Position numbers and translations under genes: made by a program. A DNA stretch of 64,000 nt, taken from positions 111,545 to 175,544 of the forward strand of contig WVZY01000031.1 in the NCBI GenBank assembly GCA_011772205.1. Reading direction: 5' to 3'. Below, piece after piece: positions 36,593-46,070 of this stretch. This DNA comes from Candidatus Latescibacterota bacterium. Lineage in GTDB: Bacteria; Krumholzibacteriota; Krumholzibacteriia; WVZY01. Below the pieces are notes generated by a model. That model was not told where the DNA came from, did no database searches, and worked only from the letters and a program-made list of their open reading frames with translations. Position 1 is the stretch's first letter, and the number at the start of each line of letters is the position of its first letter.

Positions 36593-39500
36593 TGCTCCGA
36601 TTTGTTATCCAGCGCCCCATTGCAATCAGCATGCTATTCCTTGCGCTGGTGCTTATCGGAGCCCTCAGCTTTCAAAGATTGCCTGTTGATCTCCTCCCCT
36701 CGATCACCTATCCGCGATTGACCGTCATCACCACTTATGAAGATATACCCGCCGAAGATCTCGAGCGTCTGGTCACACAGCCTCTCGAGGAGGTGGTAAC
36801 TGCTCTTTCGGGTGTTCGCCGCGTCGTTTCACGGACTCGCGAAGGTGTCTCGATCATTACTGTTGAACACGACTGGGGCACGGAAATGGATTTCGCCAAC
36901 CTCCATCTTCGGGAAGCCGTGGACCGCGTAGCGTTTCGAGAGGACTTCCCTGAGAATGCCGAGCGCCCCGTAATTCTCCGATGGGATCCGCTCTCGCGTC
37001 CGATCAGTATTCTCACGCTCTCGGGCGCAGATCGGCTCGAATCGTTAACGGAATTCGCTACGGAGGTAGTGAAACCAGCTCTGCAGCAAGTAGAAGGCAT
37101 CAGCCAGGCCGAGGTCGTGGGCGGATTGGACGAGGAGATCCTCGTTCAGCCCGATCCTAAGAAGCTTGCGATCTATGGGATTTCGATCGAGGACATTCGC
37201 TTGGCCCTCGCCAGGAGCAACATCTCTTTTCCCGGAGGGAAAATCAGGCAGGGGCCGCTTCATCTCAGCCTGCGAATTTCGGGTGAATACGAGACACTCG
37301 AAGACATCGCGGCGACGGACATCGTGCGGCAGGGCGCGGCTCCGATATGTGTTGGTGATGTTGCCCGCGTGATAGACACCGTAAAGGAACCCGAAGGCTC
37401 CACACTTTTGGGTGGTAATTCTGTTGTATCTCTTCTGATTTATAAGGAACCTGAAGCCAACACCATACAGGTATCCAAGGAAGTGGATCTTGCCCTTGGC
37501 GTGCTCGAAGAGGATTATCCGGACTTCAAATATCAGTTCGTTTACCGCGATGCCGACTATGTCCGCGAGTCTTTCTACGGCTTGGTCAAATCGCTCATTA
37601 TAGGGTCGTTCCTCGCTTTCGTCGTCTTGATCTTTTTTCTCCGCGACATCCGCAGTCCAATTGTGGTCGGCATATCTATTCCGGTATCGATCTTTGTAAC
37701 CTTTTCTCTCTTGTATTTTGGCAAGGTGAAGCTCAATTTGATGAGCTTGGGCGGCCTCTCCCTCGCGGCTGGAATGCTCGTAGACAATGCGATTGTTGTT
37801 CTCGAAAACATCAACCGCCATTTGAGTGAGAAGCTCAGCAAAAGCGAAGGATCAAATCCTTCGGGTTCACGAGATGATGTGTTTGCCAGGCGCCGAACGA
37901 TCGCAATGTCCGCCGAACGAGGTACCGGTGAGGTGGCGCGTGCCGTATTTGCCGCCACGCTCACCACTGTCGCCGTCTTCTTTCCCGTGGTGTACGTTCC
38001 GGGCATAGCCGGGGCGTTCTTCCGCGACCAAGCACTGGCCGTAACCTTTTCCCTGCTGGTGTCGATATCCACAGCACTCTTGCTTCAACCCATGCTGTCC
38101 GCGCGCGTTCTCGCGTACCACGAGGGATTGCCGCGCGGCCTGTTTTTCGTTTTTCACCGGGGATTCGAAGCTTTTTACCGCTTCTACCACCGCGCGCTCG
38201 TTACGACGCTCAACAAGCCTGCTCTGATGCTTGCTCTTCTCGCCGCCGGATTGATCGCTGGGGCCGGTATCGGCAGCATGCTGCAACGCAGCTTCATGCC
38301 CGAACGGAGCTCGGGGGATTTCCGAATCGAGCTCGAGCTACCCAGTGGAACGCCACTGGAAGAGACCATCAACACAGTAGCCGAGTTTTCCGAATGGCTG
38401 GAAGCAGACCCGGACGTGAATGCAGTGTTCAGCCAGGTCGGACACACCGAACGCACCGTTGAGTCGCTCAAGCAATACACGGGTCCAAACACCGCACAGA
38501 CCCGCGTGATCGTCAAACCCGGTCGCGGCAGCCGAAAGAAGGGGCTCAGGATCCAGCATGAAGCAGCGGAATCTTATTTGAGCAAAATCCCGGAGATCAA
38601 ATACATATTTCACGAGGAAGGAATCGGACTTGCAGAAATCCTTGGCGGGGGAGATGGATCGTTCAACATTGGCGTGATGGCCGAGGATCCCCTCAACGCA
38701 TTGAACACTGCTGAAGAACTAACTTCCAGGTTATCCGACAAGAAAGGATTCGTGAATCTCCAAGTGGATCGCGTCCTTGGAACTCCAAATCTCGTCATAC
38801 GCTTGAACACCGAAGAAATCTTGAGAAAAGGATTTTCGCCCGACGCCGTGGCCCAGGAAATAAGAAACCGGATCGCCGGCGTCGAAGCCACCACATTCAA
38901 CGAAGTAGACCAAAGAATCGACATCTCTGTGAGAATCGCCCGCGAGCAGCGAAGAGACCTCAATCTGGCGCTGAACTCGTTGATGTATCTTCCAAGTGGT
39001 GAAACGGTTCCACTCCGATCCCTTGTAACTCTCGCGGAGGAACGACCCGTCCGGGAGCTCTCGCGCCAGAACCAGAGATCCATGGTAACGATTTCGAGTG
39101 AGTTGGATGGGCGATCCTCAGACAGCGCATGGAAGGAGGCTCTCAAAGAAGCCTCATTGATGGAACTACCTCCGGATGTTCGCCTAGTCCAGAGTGGCGA
39201 ACGGGAGGAGATGATCAAGAGTTTTCGCGATCTTGCCTGGGCACTGGTGCTCGCTGTCTTACTCGTTTATATGATACTCGCCGCTCAATTCGAATCATTC
39301 ATTGATCCGCTACTCATCGCAGCCGTAATCCCCATCGGCTTCGCGGGATCGCTTGTTACCATCGCGGTAACCGGCCAAACTATCAACATCCTATCGATTA
39401 TCGGAATGGTTGCACTGCTCGGCATCAGCGTAAACGACGCAATCATCAAGATCGACACCATGCGCCGCCTCCGCGCGAAAGGCATTCCGGGCTACGAAGC

Positions 39501-39726
39501 GATACTCAAAGCAAGCCGACTACGTCTGAGGCCGATTATCATGACCAGCGCAACGACGATTCTGGCGATGGCACCGATGGCCATCGGCATCGGAAGCGGA
39601 GAGCAGCTCCAGAGACCCCTTGCATTGACTATCATGGGTGGGCTGTTTTTGACCACAACTCTGACGCTGCTCTACACGCCGCTCCTTTATCGACTCGCCC
39701 ATCGCATCAGGAGGCCCGAAGAATGA
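36592..39726 (+). CDS. RND family efflux permease A, set 1
   Basis: A 1044-residue HAE1-like RND pump subunit with twelve helices and two large periplasmic loops. The N-terminus (MLRFVIQRPIAISMLFLAL) and FQRLPVDLLPSITYPRLTVI are typical of the family. The TM4 proton-relay site reads MLVDNAIVVLEN with D398-N399, where AcrB has Asp-Asp. TM10 reads GISVNDAIIKID, and the last helices contain RLRPIIMTSATTILAMAPMA. Substrate is unknown. It starts inside the adaptor stop (TGATG) and overlaps the next permease by ATGA, so the products are made together. Confidence 0.95.
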   Translation: MLRFVIQRPIAISMLFLALVLIGALSFQRLPVDLLPSITYPRLTVITTYEDIPAEDLERLVTQPLEEVVTALSGVRRVVSRTREGVSIITVEHDWGTEMDFANLHLREAVDRVAFREDFPENAERPVILRWDPLSRPISILTLSGADRLESLTEFATEVVKPALQQVEGISQAEVVGGLDEEILVQPDPKKLAIYGISIEDIRLALARSNISFPGGKIRQGPLHLSLRISGEYETLEDIAATDIVRQGAAPICVGDVARVIDTVKEPEGSTLLGGNSVVSLLIYKEPEANTIQVSKEVDLALGVLEEDYPDFKYQFVYRDADYVRESFYGLVKSLIIGSFLAFVVLIFFLRDIRSPIVVGISIPVSIFVTFSLLYFGKVKLNLMSLGGLSLAAGMLVDNAIVVLENINRHLSEKLSKSEGSNPSGSRDDVFARRRTIAMSAERGTGEVARAVFAATLTTVAVFFPVVYVPGIAGAFFRDQALAVTFSLLVSISTALLLQPMLSARVLAYHEGLPRGLFFVFHRGFEAFYRFYHRALVTTLNKPALMLALLAAGLIAGAGIGSMLQRSFMPERSSGDFRIELELPSGTPLEETINTVAEFSEWLEADPDVNAVFSQVGHTERTVESLKQYTGPNTAQTRVIVKPGRGSRKKGLRIQHEAAESYLSKIPEIKYIFHEEGIGLAEILGGGDGSFNIGVMAEDPLNALNTAEELTSRLSDKKGFVNLQVDRVLGTPNLVIRLNTEEILRKGFSPDAVAQEIRNRIAGVEATTFNEVDQRIDISVRIAREQRRDLNLALNSLMYLPSGETVPLRSLVTLAEERPVRELSRQNQRSMVTISSELDGRSSDSAWKEALKEASLMELPPDVRLVQSGEREEMIKSFRDLAWALVLAVLLVYMILAAQFESFIDPLLIAAVIPIGFAGSLVTIAVTGQTINILSIIGMVALLGISVNDAIIKIDTMRRLRAKGIPGYEAILKASRLRLRPIIMTSATTILAMAPMAIGIGSGEQLQRPLALTIMGGLFLTTTLTLLYTPLLYRLAHRIRRPEE

Positions 39727-42700
39727 TCCGCTTCTTTGTCCGACATCCTGTGACCACGTGGATGGTTTTTGCGGTGTTCGTCGTCCTCGGCGTCTATGCG
39801 CTCCCGAAGCTCCAGATCGAAGCCATCCCCGAAATCGATCTTCCAACCCTTACCATCTACACTATCTGGAACGGTGCCTCCCCGCAGGCGGTTCAGCGCT
39901 CGATTACGATTCCAGTAGAAGAAGCCGCGCGAAAAGTGCACGGCATAGAAAAGATCGAATCAACGAGCCGCTCTGCGCGCTCGCAGGTGGTCGTTTCTTT
40001 CCGGCGTGGTGTTGACCTTGATTTTGCGCGTATTGAACTGAACGAGCATCTTGGCTCCGTCAGGCGTAATCTACCGTTGAATGCAGGGCAGCCTCAGATC
40101 CGCGCTTATGTCCCGGAAGAATTCCGAACCGAGCAGTTCTTTTCATTCGGCCTCGAATCCCCCCTTGATCCCAACGAATTGAGGGAAATGGCCGAGACAT
40201 GGGTCATACCCCAGCTACTGGCGCTCGAAGGAGTGGCCGATGCGTTCGTTTACGGAGGCGCGGCTAAATTGATCAAGATCGTTCTCGACCGCCAGAAACT
40301 CGACCTGTACAAGATCACCCCTGACGAAGTTTTCGCTGCTCTCAACCGCATGGACGAGCTTCTGGGCGCCGGCGTGATCCAGCGTGACGGCCTCGAGAGA
40401 CTCGTCGCTCTCCGGGATCCTGTTGGTCTCAGCCGGTTGTCGGACGCCGTCGTAGTGCAGCGTGGCAACCGAATGTTTCGGCTGAGTATGCTCGGTGAAG
40501 TGCGCCCCGATTTCGAAGATCCCTCTTACCTCATTCGATCCAACGGCCAGAACGTCGTCATGGTCTCCGTGGAAAAGCGAAGCGGTGCCAACACGGTTGG
40601 AGTAAGCCGCACACTACGAAAAGTCCTTCCCCGGCTCGAAAGCGACGTTCCATTCGAAGTCAAGTTCAATATCGATGAAGATCAAGGAGCGGATCTCGAG
40701 CAGAAGCTAAAGGAACTGATCTACCGATCATTTGTTATCCTCACGCTGTTGTTCCTCTTGCTCGCTGTATCGTTGCGGCAGATCCGGCTCACGACAATAA
40801 TAACAGGATCGATCATCTTCGCAATCGTGATATCACTGAGCCTATTCTATTTCCTGCGCATATCGGTCAACTTCATCACCATCAGCGGCCTAACCGTTTG
40901 TTTCGGTCTCATCCTGGACAATAGCATTCTGGTGCTCGATGCCATACACAGACGACTTTCGGCACTCAAGCGCGCCGACGATGCCGATCTCTCGCGCGCG
41001 GCCAAACTCAAGGTCGCGATCGAAACAGTGGTCGATGGAACCGGCGAAGTGCTCTTCCCTATCATCGCAACGACCATCACCACGATGGTGGCCTTCGCTT
41101 CTTTCATTTTCTTGTCAGGACGCCTTGCCCTGTATTACGTTCCGCTCGCCGTTTCCGTTGCCACAGCACTCGCCGCATCGCTCTTCGTTGCATTTGCGTG
41201 GGTTCCAGTGATTCTCCACGACGGCTGGGCAGTACCGTTGGTGCGTCGTTCAAAAGATGGGCCCAAGGATATTCGCGATCCAAACGCGCTCGCAGCCTTC
41301 GTCGAAGATCTTCCCGACTTGAAATCACGCCCACCACGATTGGAAAGAATCTTTCACTGGAATCAGCGCCTGTGGTGGGCCATCCTGCCCCTCATGGTTG
41401 GCCTGTTCATATGGGGCTGGACGGTTTACGACTCGAAGGTCATAAAGGGAGGCTTTTGGCGGCTTCCTGACAAAGAGGAGCTGTTCATGTATTTCGAAAT
41501 GCCTTCCGGCACTGACATCAAGCTCACGTCGGAAACGTTGATGGAATTCGAAGAAGCGCTAATGCCTGTTCCCGAGGGCGCAACGATGCGATCACAGATA
41601 TTCGGCAACATAGCAATCATCCGTGTTGAATTCGATGACGAACTGCTGAAAACCGAGAAGCCATTGTATTTCAGGACGCTTCTCATGGATGTTGCCGACC
41701 GAACTGGTGGGGCCTCGATTTACATTAGGGGCTTCTCCGATACACCTTACATCAAGGGTGCCTTCGCCGGCTCCGCTCTGAATTCCCTGGTCAAGCTCAC
41801 GGGTTACAACTCCAAGAAACTGAAGGACATCGCCGAAACCACACTCAGGGAGATCCAGAAGAACCGCAGAGTGCGCAATGCGCGCATTACTACGGGAGCC
41901 CAGTACGAACGGCTTCTGTTGGAAGAGGTCGTCATCACTATTCACAGAGACCGCCTGGCCGCGCACGGATTGAGTGTTCTCCGCGTGGTCAGCCACCTGC
42001 GCCGGCTTTTAGGGGTGGATACGCCGTGGTCGATGCTGATCGATGGAGACCATGAAAGGATTCAGCTCGCCTTCAAAGACGCTGAAGTCCTGGAGTTTGC
42101 TGATGCCGCACAGACGTTAATACAGACCGACTCCGGTGAATATGTGAGGCTCGCCAACCTCATTAGTGCGGAAAAAAATCCCATATCGGGATCGATAGTG
42201 CGCGAGAACCAGAAGTACAGCTCTCACGTCAACTGGGAATATATAGGCACCGAACAGATGCGACAGGCTTATATCAAGCGCGTCATCGATGGACTCGACC
42301 TGCCCTATGGATACGAAGCCGAAGAGGCGCGACGAGAATTCTTTTCAGAAGAAGAGGAGGAGGAGCTCATTTTAACACTAGGTTTAGCGCTCGTATTCAT
42401 CTTCATGGTGCTTGCTGCGCTATTCGAGAGCATCACGCTTCCTTTCCTCGTGCTGCTGTCCGTGCCCATGGCCCTCATCGGGGTATTCCTCGCGTTTTGG
42501 TGGACTCATTCGAGCTTCGATTCCTCTGCCCGAATCGGGCTCATATTGCTATTTGGCATCGTCGTCAACAATGCAATTCTCTTGATAAGTCGTTTCCGGA
42601 CGGAAGCAACGTTGATTCTAAAGGCGCGACATGGAGGGGATCCTGCTTCCGAGGCGGCTTTATTTCCAGGTTTGAGGAAACAATTGGGCGGGAGTGACCT

Positions 42701-43007
42701 CTGGAAGCTGCCGAAAGATGAACGCTCGGGACTCCTCCGCCGGGCCATCGGGCGCGCAACGCGGATCCGCCTCCGTTCGATCCTGCTCACTAGTTCCACA
42801 ACTATGGTTGGGCTTGCACCGCTTCTCGTTCGGTTCCGCGAAACCGAGGATAAGGACATCTGGGAAAATCTCGCCTTGGCATCGATCGGCGGACTTGCTT
42901 CGAGCACGATTTTGATTCTTCTGGCGCTTCCTCCTGTTTATTTCGTTTGCGTTCGATTCAACTGGCTCTGGCGCTCGCTCTGGCAGCGGATCCGCCACCG
43001 GGCATAG
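39723..43007 (+). CDS. RND family efflux permease B, set 1 (divergent partner)
   Basis: A 1094-residue RND protein, longer than the usual 1020-1050. It starts MIRFFVRHPVTTWMVFAVFV and keeps the family periplasmic motifs, but is more divergent than its neighbour. TM4 reads LILDNSILVLDAIHRRL, with D399-N400. A cytosolic segment of about 50 residues after TM6 (VRRSKDGPKDIRDPNALAAF) and another between TM10 and TM11 (KARHGGDPASEAALFPGLRK) explain the extra length. TM10 reads GIVVNNAILLISRFR. It overlaps permease A by four bases. The pair recalls MdtB/MdtC, where two different RND subunits form a mixed trimer. Confidence 0.93.
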   Translation: MIRFFVRHPVTTWMVFAVFVVLGVYALPKLQIEAIPEIDLPTLTIYTIWNGASPQAVQRSITIPVEEAARKVHGIEKIESTSRSARSQVVVSFRRGVDLDFARIELNEHLGSVRRNLPLNAGQPQIRAYVPEEFRTEQFFSFGLESPLDPNELREMAETWVIPQLLALEGVADAFVYGGAAKLIKIVLDRQKLDLYKITPDEVFAALNRMDELLGAGVIQRDGLERLVALRDPVGLSRLSDAVVVQRGNRMFRLSMLGEVRPDFEDPSYLIRSNGQNVVMVSVEKRSGANTVGVSRTLRKVLPRLESDVPFEVKFNIDEDQGADLEQKLKELIYRSFVILTLLFLLLAVSLRQIRLTTIITGSIIFAIVISLSLFYFLRISVNFITISGLTVCFGLILDNSILVLDAIHRRLSALKRADDADLSRAAKLKVAIETVVDGTGEVLFPIIATTITTMVAFASFIFLSGRLALYYVPLAVSVATALAASLFVAFAWVPVILHDGWAVPLVRRSKDGPKDIRDPNALAAFVEDLPDLKSRPPRLERIFHWNQRLWWAILPLMVGLFIWGWTVYDSKVIKGGFWRLPDKEELFMYFEMPSGTDIKLTSETLMEFEEALMPVPEGATMRSQIFGNIAIIRVEFDDELLKTEKPLYFRTLLMDVADRTGGASIYIRGFSDTPYIKGAFAGSALNSLVKLTGYNSKKLKDIAETTLREIQKNRRVRNARITTGAQYERLLLEEVVITIHRDRLAAHGLSVLRVVSHLRRLLGVDTPWSMLIDGDHERIQLAFKDAEVLEFADAAQTLIQTDSGEYVRLANLISAEKNPISGSIVRENQKYSSHVNWEYIGTEQMRQAYIKRVIDGLDLPYGYEAEEARREFFSEEEEEELILTLGLALVFIFMVLAALFESITLPFLVLLSVPMALIGVFLAFWWTHSSFDSSARIGLILLFGIVVNNAILLISRFRTEATLILKARHGGDPASEAALFPGLRKQLGGSDLWKLPKDERSGLLRRAIGRATRIRLRSILLTSSTTMVGLAPLLVRFRETEDKDIWENLALASIGGLASSTILILLALPPVYFVCVRFNWLWRSLWQRIRHRA

Positions 43008-43085
43008 GGCTCACCTTACACAGATTTCTCCGAGCGCGACATAGGCACTTTCATATCGACTAGCATGCAGGAATCCTCGGGGATT

Positions 43086-43799
43086 CTATTGCAGGCGAAA
43101 CTTGCGCTTCGATCCTCCTGCATCTTCTTCCTCGGCTTCCGGATCGCCAACTGAAGACGAAGCAAGATCCGCTTCGATGCGCCAGCCGTCATTTCCCGTT
43201 ATCGTTAGCGTATGCTTCGATCGCCAATCATCGAGATCCACAACGATTCCCGACAGCGCATCATTCGTGAGAGCGGTGGCCGTATTGTCTTCCAGAACGA
43301 TGAGTATATCGAAAACGCCAACACCCGGCAGCACATCGAGATTGCTGCTGCTGGTCACTCGATAGGTATCTCGCTTTCCGGATGCCGCGTTGTTACGCAA
43401 TCGGATGCTCATTGCAACTGAATTGGTATCCGAACGAAATGCGAGATCATTGACGAGCATTTCCATCCCAAACGGTGGCAGATTAAAATCGTATTGCCCG
43501 ATATCAGGCTTCTTGTGAGAATCCTCCGCGCTTTCATCGTACAGATAGTATCCATTTACCTCGTCACCAATCTCTACTGCTCCATTTAGATAGGAATCCG
43601 GATCCACAACGCGAGTGACCAATGCTCGAACGCTGATAAGGATGGTATCGCCTTCTGCTGCTGGCAGCTGTGCGATCATGACCGGGAAAGATTCCGGTTC
43701 GAACACCTGAGTATTGCACCCTAGCAATGCGAGGCCAAAGCAGACACAAGCCGCCAAGAGGAGCTGCTCGATGGGGATATTCAGATGAAAGCGCATCAT
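43086..43799 (-). CDS. Putative lipoprotein, unknown function
   Basis: A 237-residue envelope protein with a signal ending in lipobox LLGC (C28). The rest is mostly beta-rich and acidic, with segments such as LISVRALVTRVVDPDSYLNG and EVNGYYLYDESAEDSHKKPD that look like repeated beta-sandwich strands. The tail is acidic then basic (DPEAEEEDAGGSKRKFRLQ). I do not recognise a family. GGAAG precedes the first of two adjacent ATGs. It converges with RND permease B. It could be a secreted repeat protein of the kind found near beta-propeller genes in these genomes. Confidence 0.72.
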   Translation of the reverse strand: MMRFHLNIPIEQLLLAACVCFGLALLGCNTQVFEPESFPVMIAQLPAAEGDTILISVRALVTRVVDPDSYLNGAVEIGDEVNGYYLYDESAEDSHKKPDIGQYDFNLPPFGMEMLVNDLAFRSDTNSVAMSIRLRNNAASGKRDTYRVTSSSNLDVLPGVGVFDILIVLEDNTATALTNDALSGIVVDLDDWRSKHTLTITGNDGWRIEADLASSSVGDPEAEEEDAGGSKRKFRLQ

Positions 43800-44456
43800 T
43801 CCATCACTTCCCAGGCGGACAGACCGCCCGCTCTATACAAGGCAAAAGAAGTGCCGTGCTTTGTGCGCTGATGCGTGTAGGATCCAATATGAGTTGCAAG
43901 CATCTCCCAAAATTTTGAAAAAGCTCGTATGTTATTTGATAACAACTTGTTAAATGGTTGCTATGAGTATGACATCGAGCGTTTTTAATGAAAAAAATTA
44001 TGGCGTTGAGCTTCATATGCTGGATGAGAAGGCAATGATTGGTGGATATATCGATGAATTTATGAAATATCGGGCAGGCCGCTGCCGGATTTGGGTGCTA
44101 TCAAAACATTTATTCTCTATGTGGCGGTGTCGAGCCAAACTGGGATATTTCAATCGGCAATCTCCTATCGTAACCAGTGGCTACACGCGGTTTCTTCTTC
44201 TTCCTCGAGCAGACATATGGTACTCGAAACGGGTGCATTATAGACTTCCCTACCAAACTCGAACGAACATTACATGAGCTATACCGACATCCACCTGCAT
44301 TGATAGGTATCCCTTTGCCAATTCCATTTGATTTTCTTGTAAGGATCCCAGCATCCAACCAACTGAAGTGGTACATGTAAGGTATCCGGGCTCAATCGCG
44401 ACATAAGAAGTCTGATCAAAATCACAGGGGAGAAGGAACACAGAAAGGAGCTTCCA
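43800..44456. other. Long AT-richer intergenic region without a recognisable gene
   Basis: About 650 bases separate two divergent genes. The base composition is visibly more AT-rich than the coding sequence around it. Open frames up to about 107 codons exist on both strands, but none has a ribosome site plus protein-like composition. A small palindrome at 43930-43944 is listed separately. Decayed coding sequence is possible. Confidence 0.45.
43930..43944. promoter_or_regulatory. Operator-like palindrome TGTTATTTGATAACA
   Basis: Six-base arms TGTTAT and ATAACA are perfectly complementary around the spacer TTG. It sits 131 bases upstream of the lipoprotein start at 43799 and inside the AT-rich gap. 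The form fits a dimeric-repressor site, but only one copy was noticed and no regulator gene is adjacent. Confidence 0.3.
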
Positions 44457-45302
44457 ATGACCGCCAGGCGACTGTTTTTTACGCTATTCACCATAGCTTT
44501 TTTTCTTCTGCTCGTGTTCCCTGGGATCGTTGCTGCTGATCCCTGTTTGGTCGTTTACCCGACGAGTCCTGCCACCTACCACTACGATGTCAATGAATAC
44601 TACACGGTCACAGCCGGGCACTCCCTTTACGATCCCATGTATGATCGAGGAGGAGAGGTATTGATTGACATAAATACCAATGAAATTGCCTTTGAGGTTT
44701 ATCAAATTCCCAACCTCACCGGTTTTGTACAGTCAACCAACGGAGAAGAGGGTTATTTTTTCATCGGCAGCGATTTTGATCTCGGCATCGATGGCTTCAG
44801 CAACCAGCCAACGACTTACTCGAACATTCTGCTCGTGTTCGTGCCTGATCCCGAGTGGTGCACACCATCCATTACCGTGGACGGGGATCCTGTTGTCGGC
44901 AACACGTACGCTATTGGGGATCTTGTCGTTTCAACTCCAACAGCAGACGGCAATAACTACTCGGACACCATTACCAAGCACATCCAATGGAGCACTTGCT
45001 TGGGGATTCGCATCTACGCATTTGCCGACGAGGATTACAACGGAGTAAAGGATGGAGGCGAATGCTTTCCGCCTTCTCCCACGACGGCAGCGTGCCGACG
45101 GAGGAGAGATCCTGGGGGGCTATTAAGAGCCTCTACCAGAAGTGAACTGAATCACTGCTTGATTCCCACAGGAGGCACTGATCAATATTTCCTAATAGAT
45201 CCATACCTGAAAAAAATTCGCAGCACTATCATAAGCGCTGCGAATTTTTTTCTCCAGCGAGGCAGCGCTTCATGTTTGAACCAAACCCTGTTAAGAATAT
45301 GA
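44457..45302 (+). CDS. Secreted protein, unknown; 3' end probably frameshifted
   Basis: A 281-codon open frame with an AAAGGAG site and a strong signal peptide (FFTLFTIAFFLLLVFPGIVA). The mature part is acidic and aromatic (YHYDVNEYYTVTAGHSLYDP). Protein character is good to about residue 202 (DEDYNGVKDGGECF), then becomes Arg- and Ser-rich and unlike the rest. A second frame (positions equal to 2 modulo 3) reads SAFSHDGSVPTEERSWGAIK then SLYQK and stops at 45145. A one-base loss in the TTTCC run near 45066-45070 would join the two. A terminator at 45211-45250 lies inside the open frame, so the apparent tail to 45302 is probably not a real C-terminus. Function is unknown. Confidence 0.75.
   Translation: MTARRLFFTLFTIAFFLLLVFPGIVAADPCLVVYPTSPATYHYDVNEYYTVTAGHSLYDPMYDRGGEVLIDINTNEIAFEVYQIPNLTGFVQSTNGEEGYFFIGSDFDLGIDGFSNQPTTYSNILLVFVPDPEWCTPSITVDGDPVVGNTYAIGDLVVSTPTADGNNYSDTITKHIQWSTCLGIRIYAFADEDYNGVKDGGECFPPSPTTAACRRRRDPGGLLRASTRSELNHCLIPTGGTDQYFLIDPYLKKIRSTIISAANFFLQRGSASCLNQTLLRI
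45211..45250. terminator. Bidirectional Rho-independent terminator between convergent genes
   Basis: A perfect 14-base-pair stem, AAAAAATTCGCAGC with GCTGCGAATTTTTT, closes a 12-base loop. Poly-A on one side and poly-T on the other give a U-run in both directions. It lies between the true end of the secreted-protein gene (45145 in the corrected frame) and the end of the beta-barrel gene (45337), serving both convergent transcripts. Confidence 0.88.
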
Positions 45303-45336
45303 TCCGCGCGTTTCCGAACAAGAATACCCGCGCGCC

Positions 45337-46026
45337 TCAATAGCCCCCACGTTCGAATACCCGAAACGACAGTCCTATCCCCACACTGAACTGAAAATAC
45401 CTCGGGTGGATTTCCACCGAACCCTCACCAAGCTGTTGCGGAAGGGAGAAGCTTCGCAGATATCTTGCTCCCAAGTCTGCATATACTTTGTCCTTGAAAT
45501 TCAATTCCAATCCCAATGCCATATCGAATCCAAACGCTGAATGCCATTCGCTTTGCAATTTCTGCCTTATCTCTTTTTCTCGATCATAATCATCGGGAAT
45601 CACAACATCCGTCTTGATCGAGTAAGTTACCAGCGCCAGATGAAGCCCTGCATAAGGGCGGAAAAATCCGTGCCCCTGATGCCCCAGCCGGCCTCCCAGG
45701 TAGAAACGGTAATAATTTTGATTGGTCTGCTGCTCGACCCTGAGCCCGGTCACCCTGTCGATGAATTCAGTCGTTTGGCTGAGCATGTTTATATAATCGA
45801 AACCGATTGTTCCCGCGAAGAAGTCACGAAGTCCAGGTGGGACGAGGTGGACGTTGATTCCGCCACCCCAGCTCGGTTTGCTGAATTTCTCTGCATCGGT
45901 ACCCTCCGGCTCCATTCTGATTACATACAAACCCACCCTTCCGTTAATTGCTGCAACTGAAGAAGCCATGCACAACGTCATAGCTACTATAGCGACAAAG
46001 AACACCCTTCGACATAAAGAAAGCAT
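45337..46026 (-). CDS. Outer-membrane beta-barrel protein
   Basis: A 229-residue exported protein. The signal peptide (VFFVAIVAMTLCMASSVAA) is followed by alternating hydrophobic and polar strands typical of small beta-barrels: GRVGLYVIRMEP, then FFAGTIGFDYINMLSQTTEF, then NYYRFYLGGRLGHQGHGFFR, PYAGLHLALVTYSIK and ending FSVGIGLSFRVFERGGY. Aromatic residues flank the strands as in opacity- or OmpA-like barrels. It probably sits in the outer membrane; a specific role is not evident. AAGGAG lies seven bases before the ATG. It is followed by the shared terminator and lies 45 bases after the ABC permease gene on the same strand, so it may belong to that transcript. Confidence 0.85.
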   Translation of the reverse strand: MLSLCRRVFFVAIVAMTLCMASSVAAINGRVGLYVIRMEPEGTDAEKFSKPSWGGGINVHLVPPGLRDFFAGTIGFDYINMLSQTTEFIDRVTGLRVEQQTNQNYYRFYLGGRLGHQGHGFFRPYAGLHLALVTYSIKTDVVIPDDYDREKEIRQKLQSEWHSAFGFDMALGLELNFKDKVYADLGARYLRSFSLPQQLGEGSVEIHPRYFQFSVGIGLSFRVFERGGY

Positions 46027-46070
46027 GCTACTGCTCCTTTTGCTCTGCAGATGCTATCGATTCTCAATAA

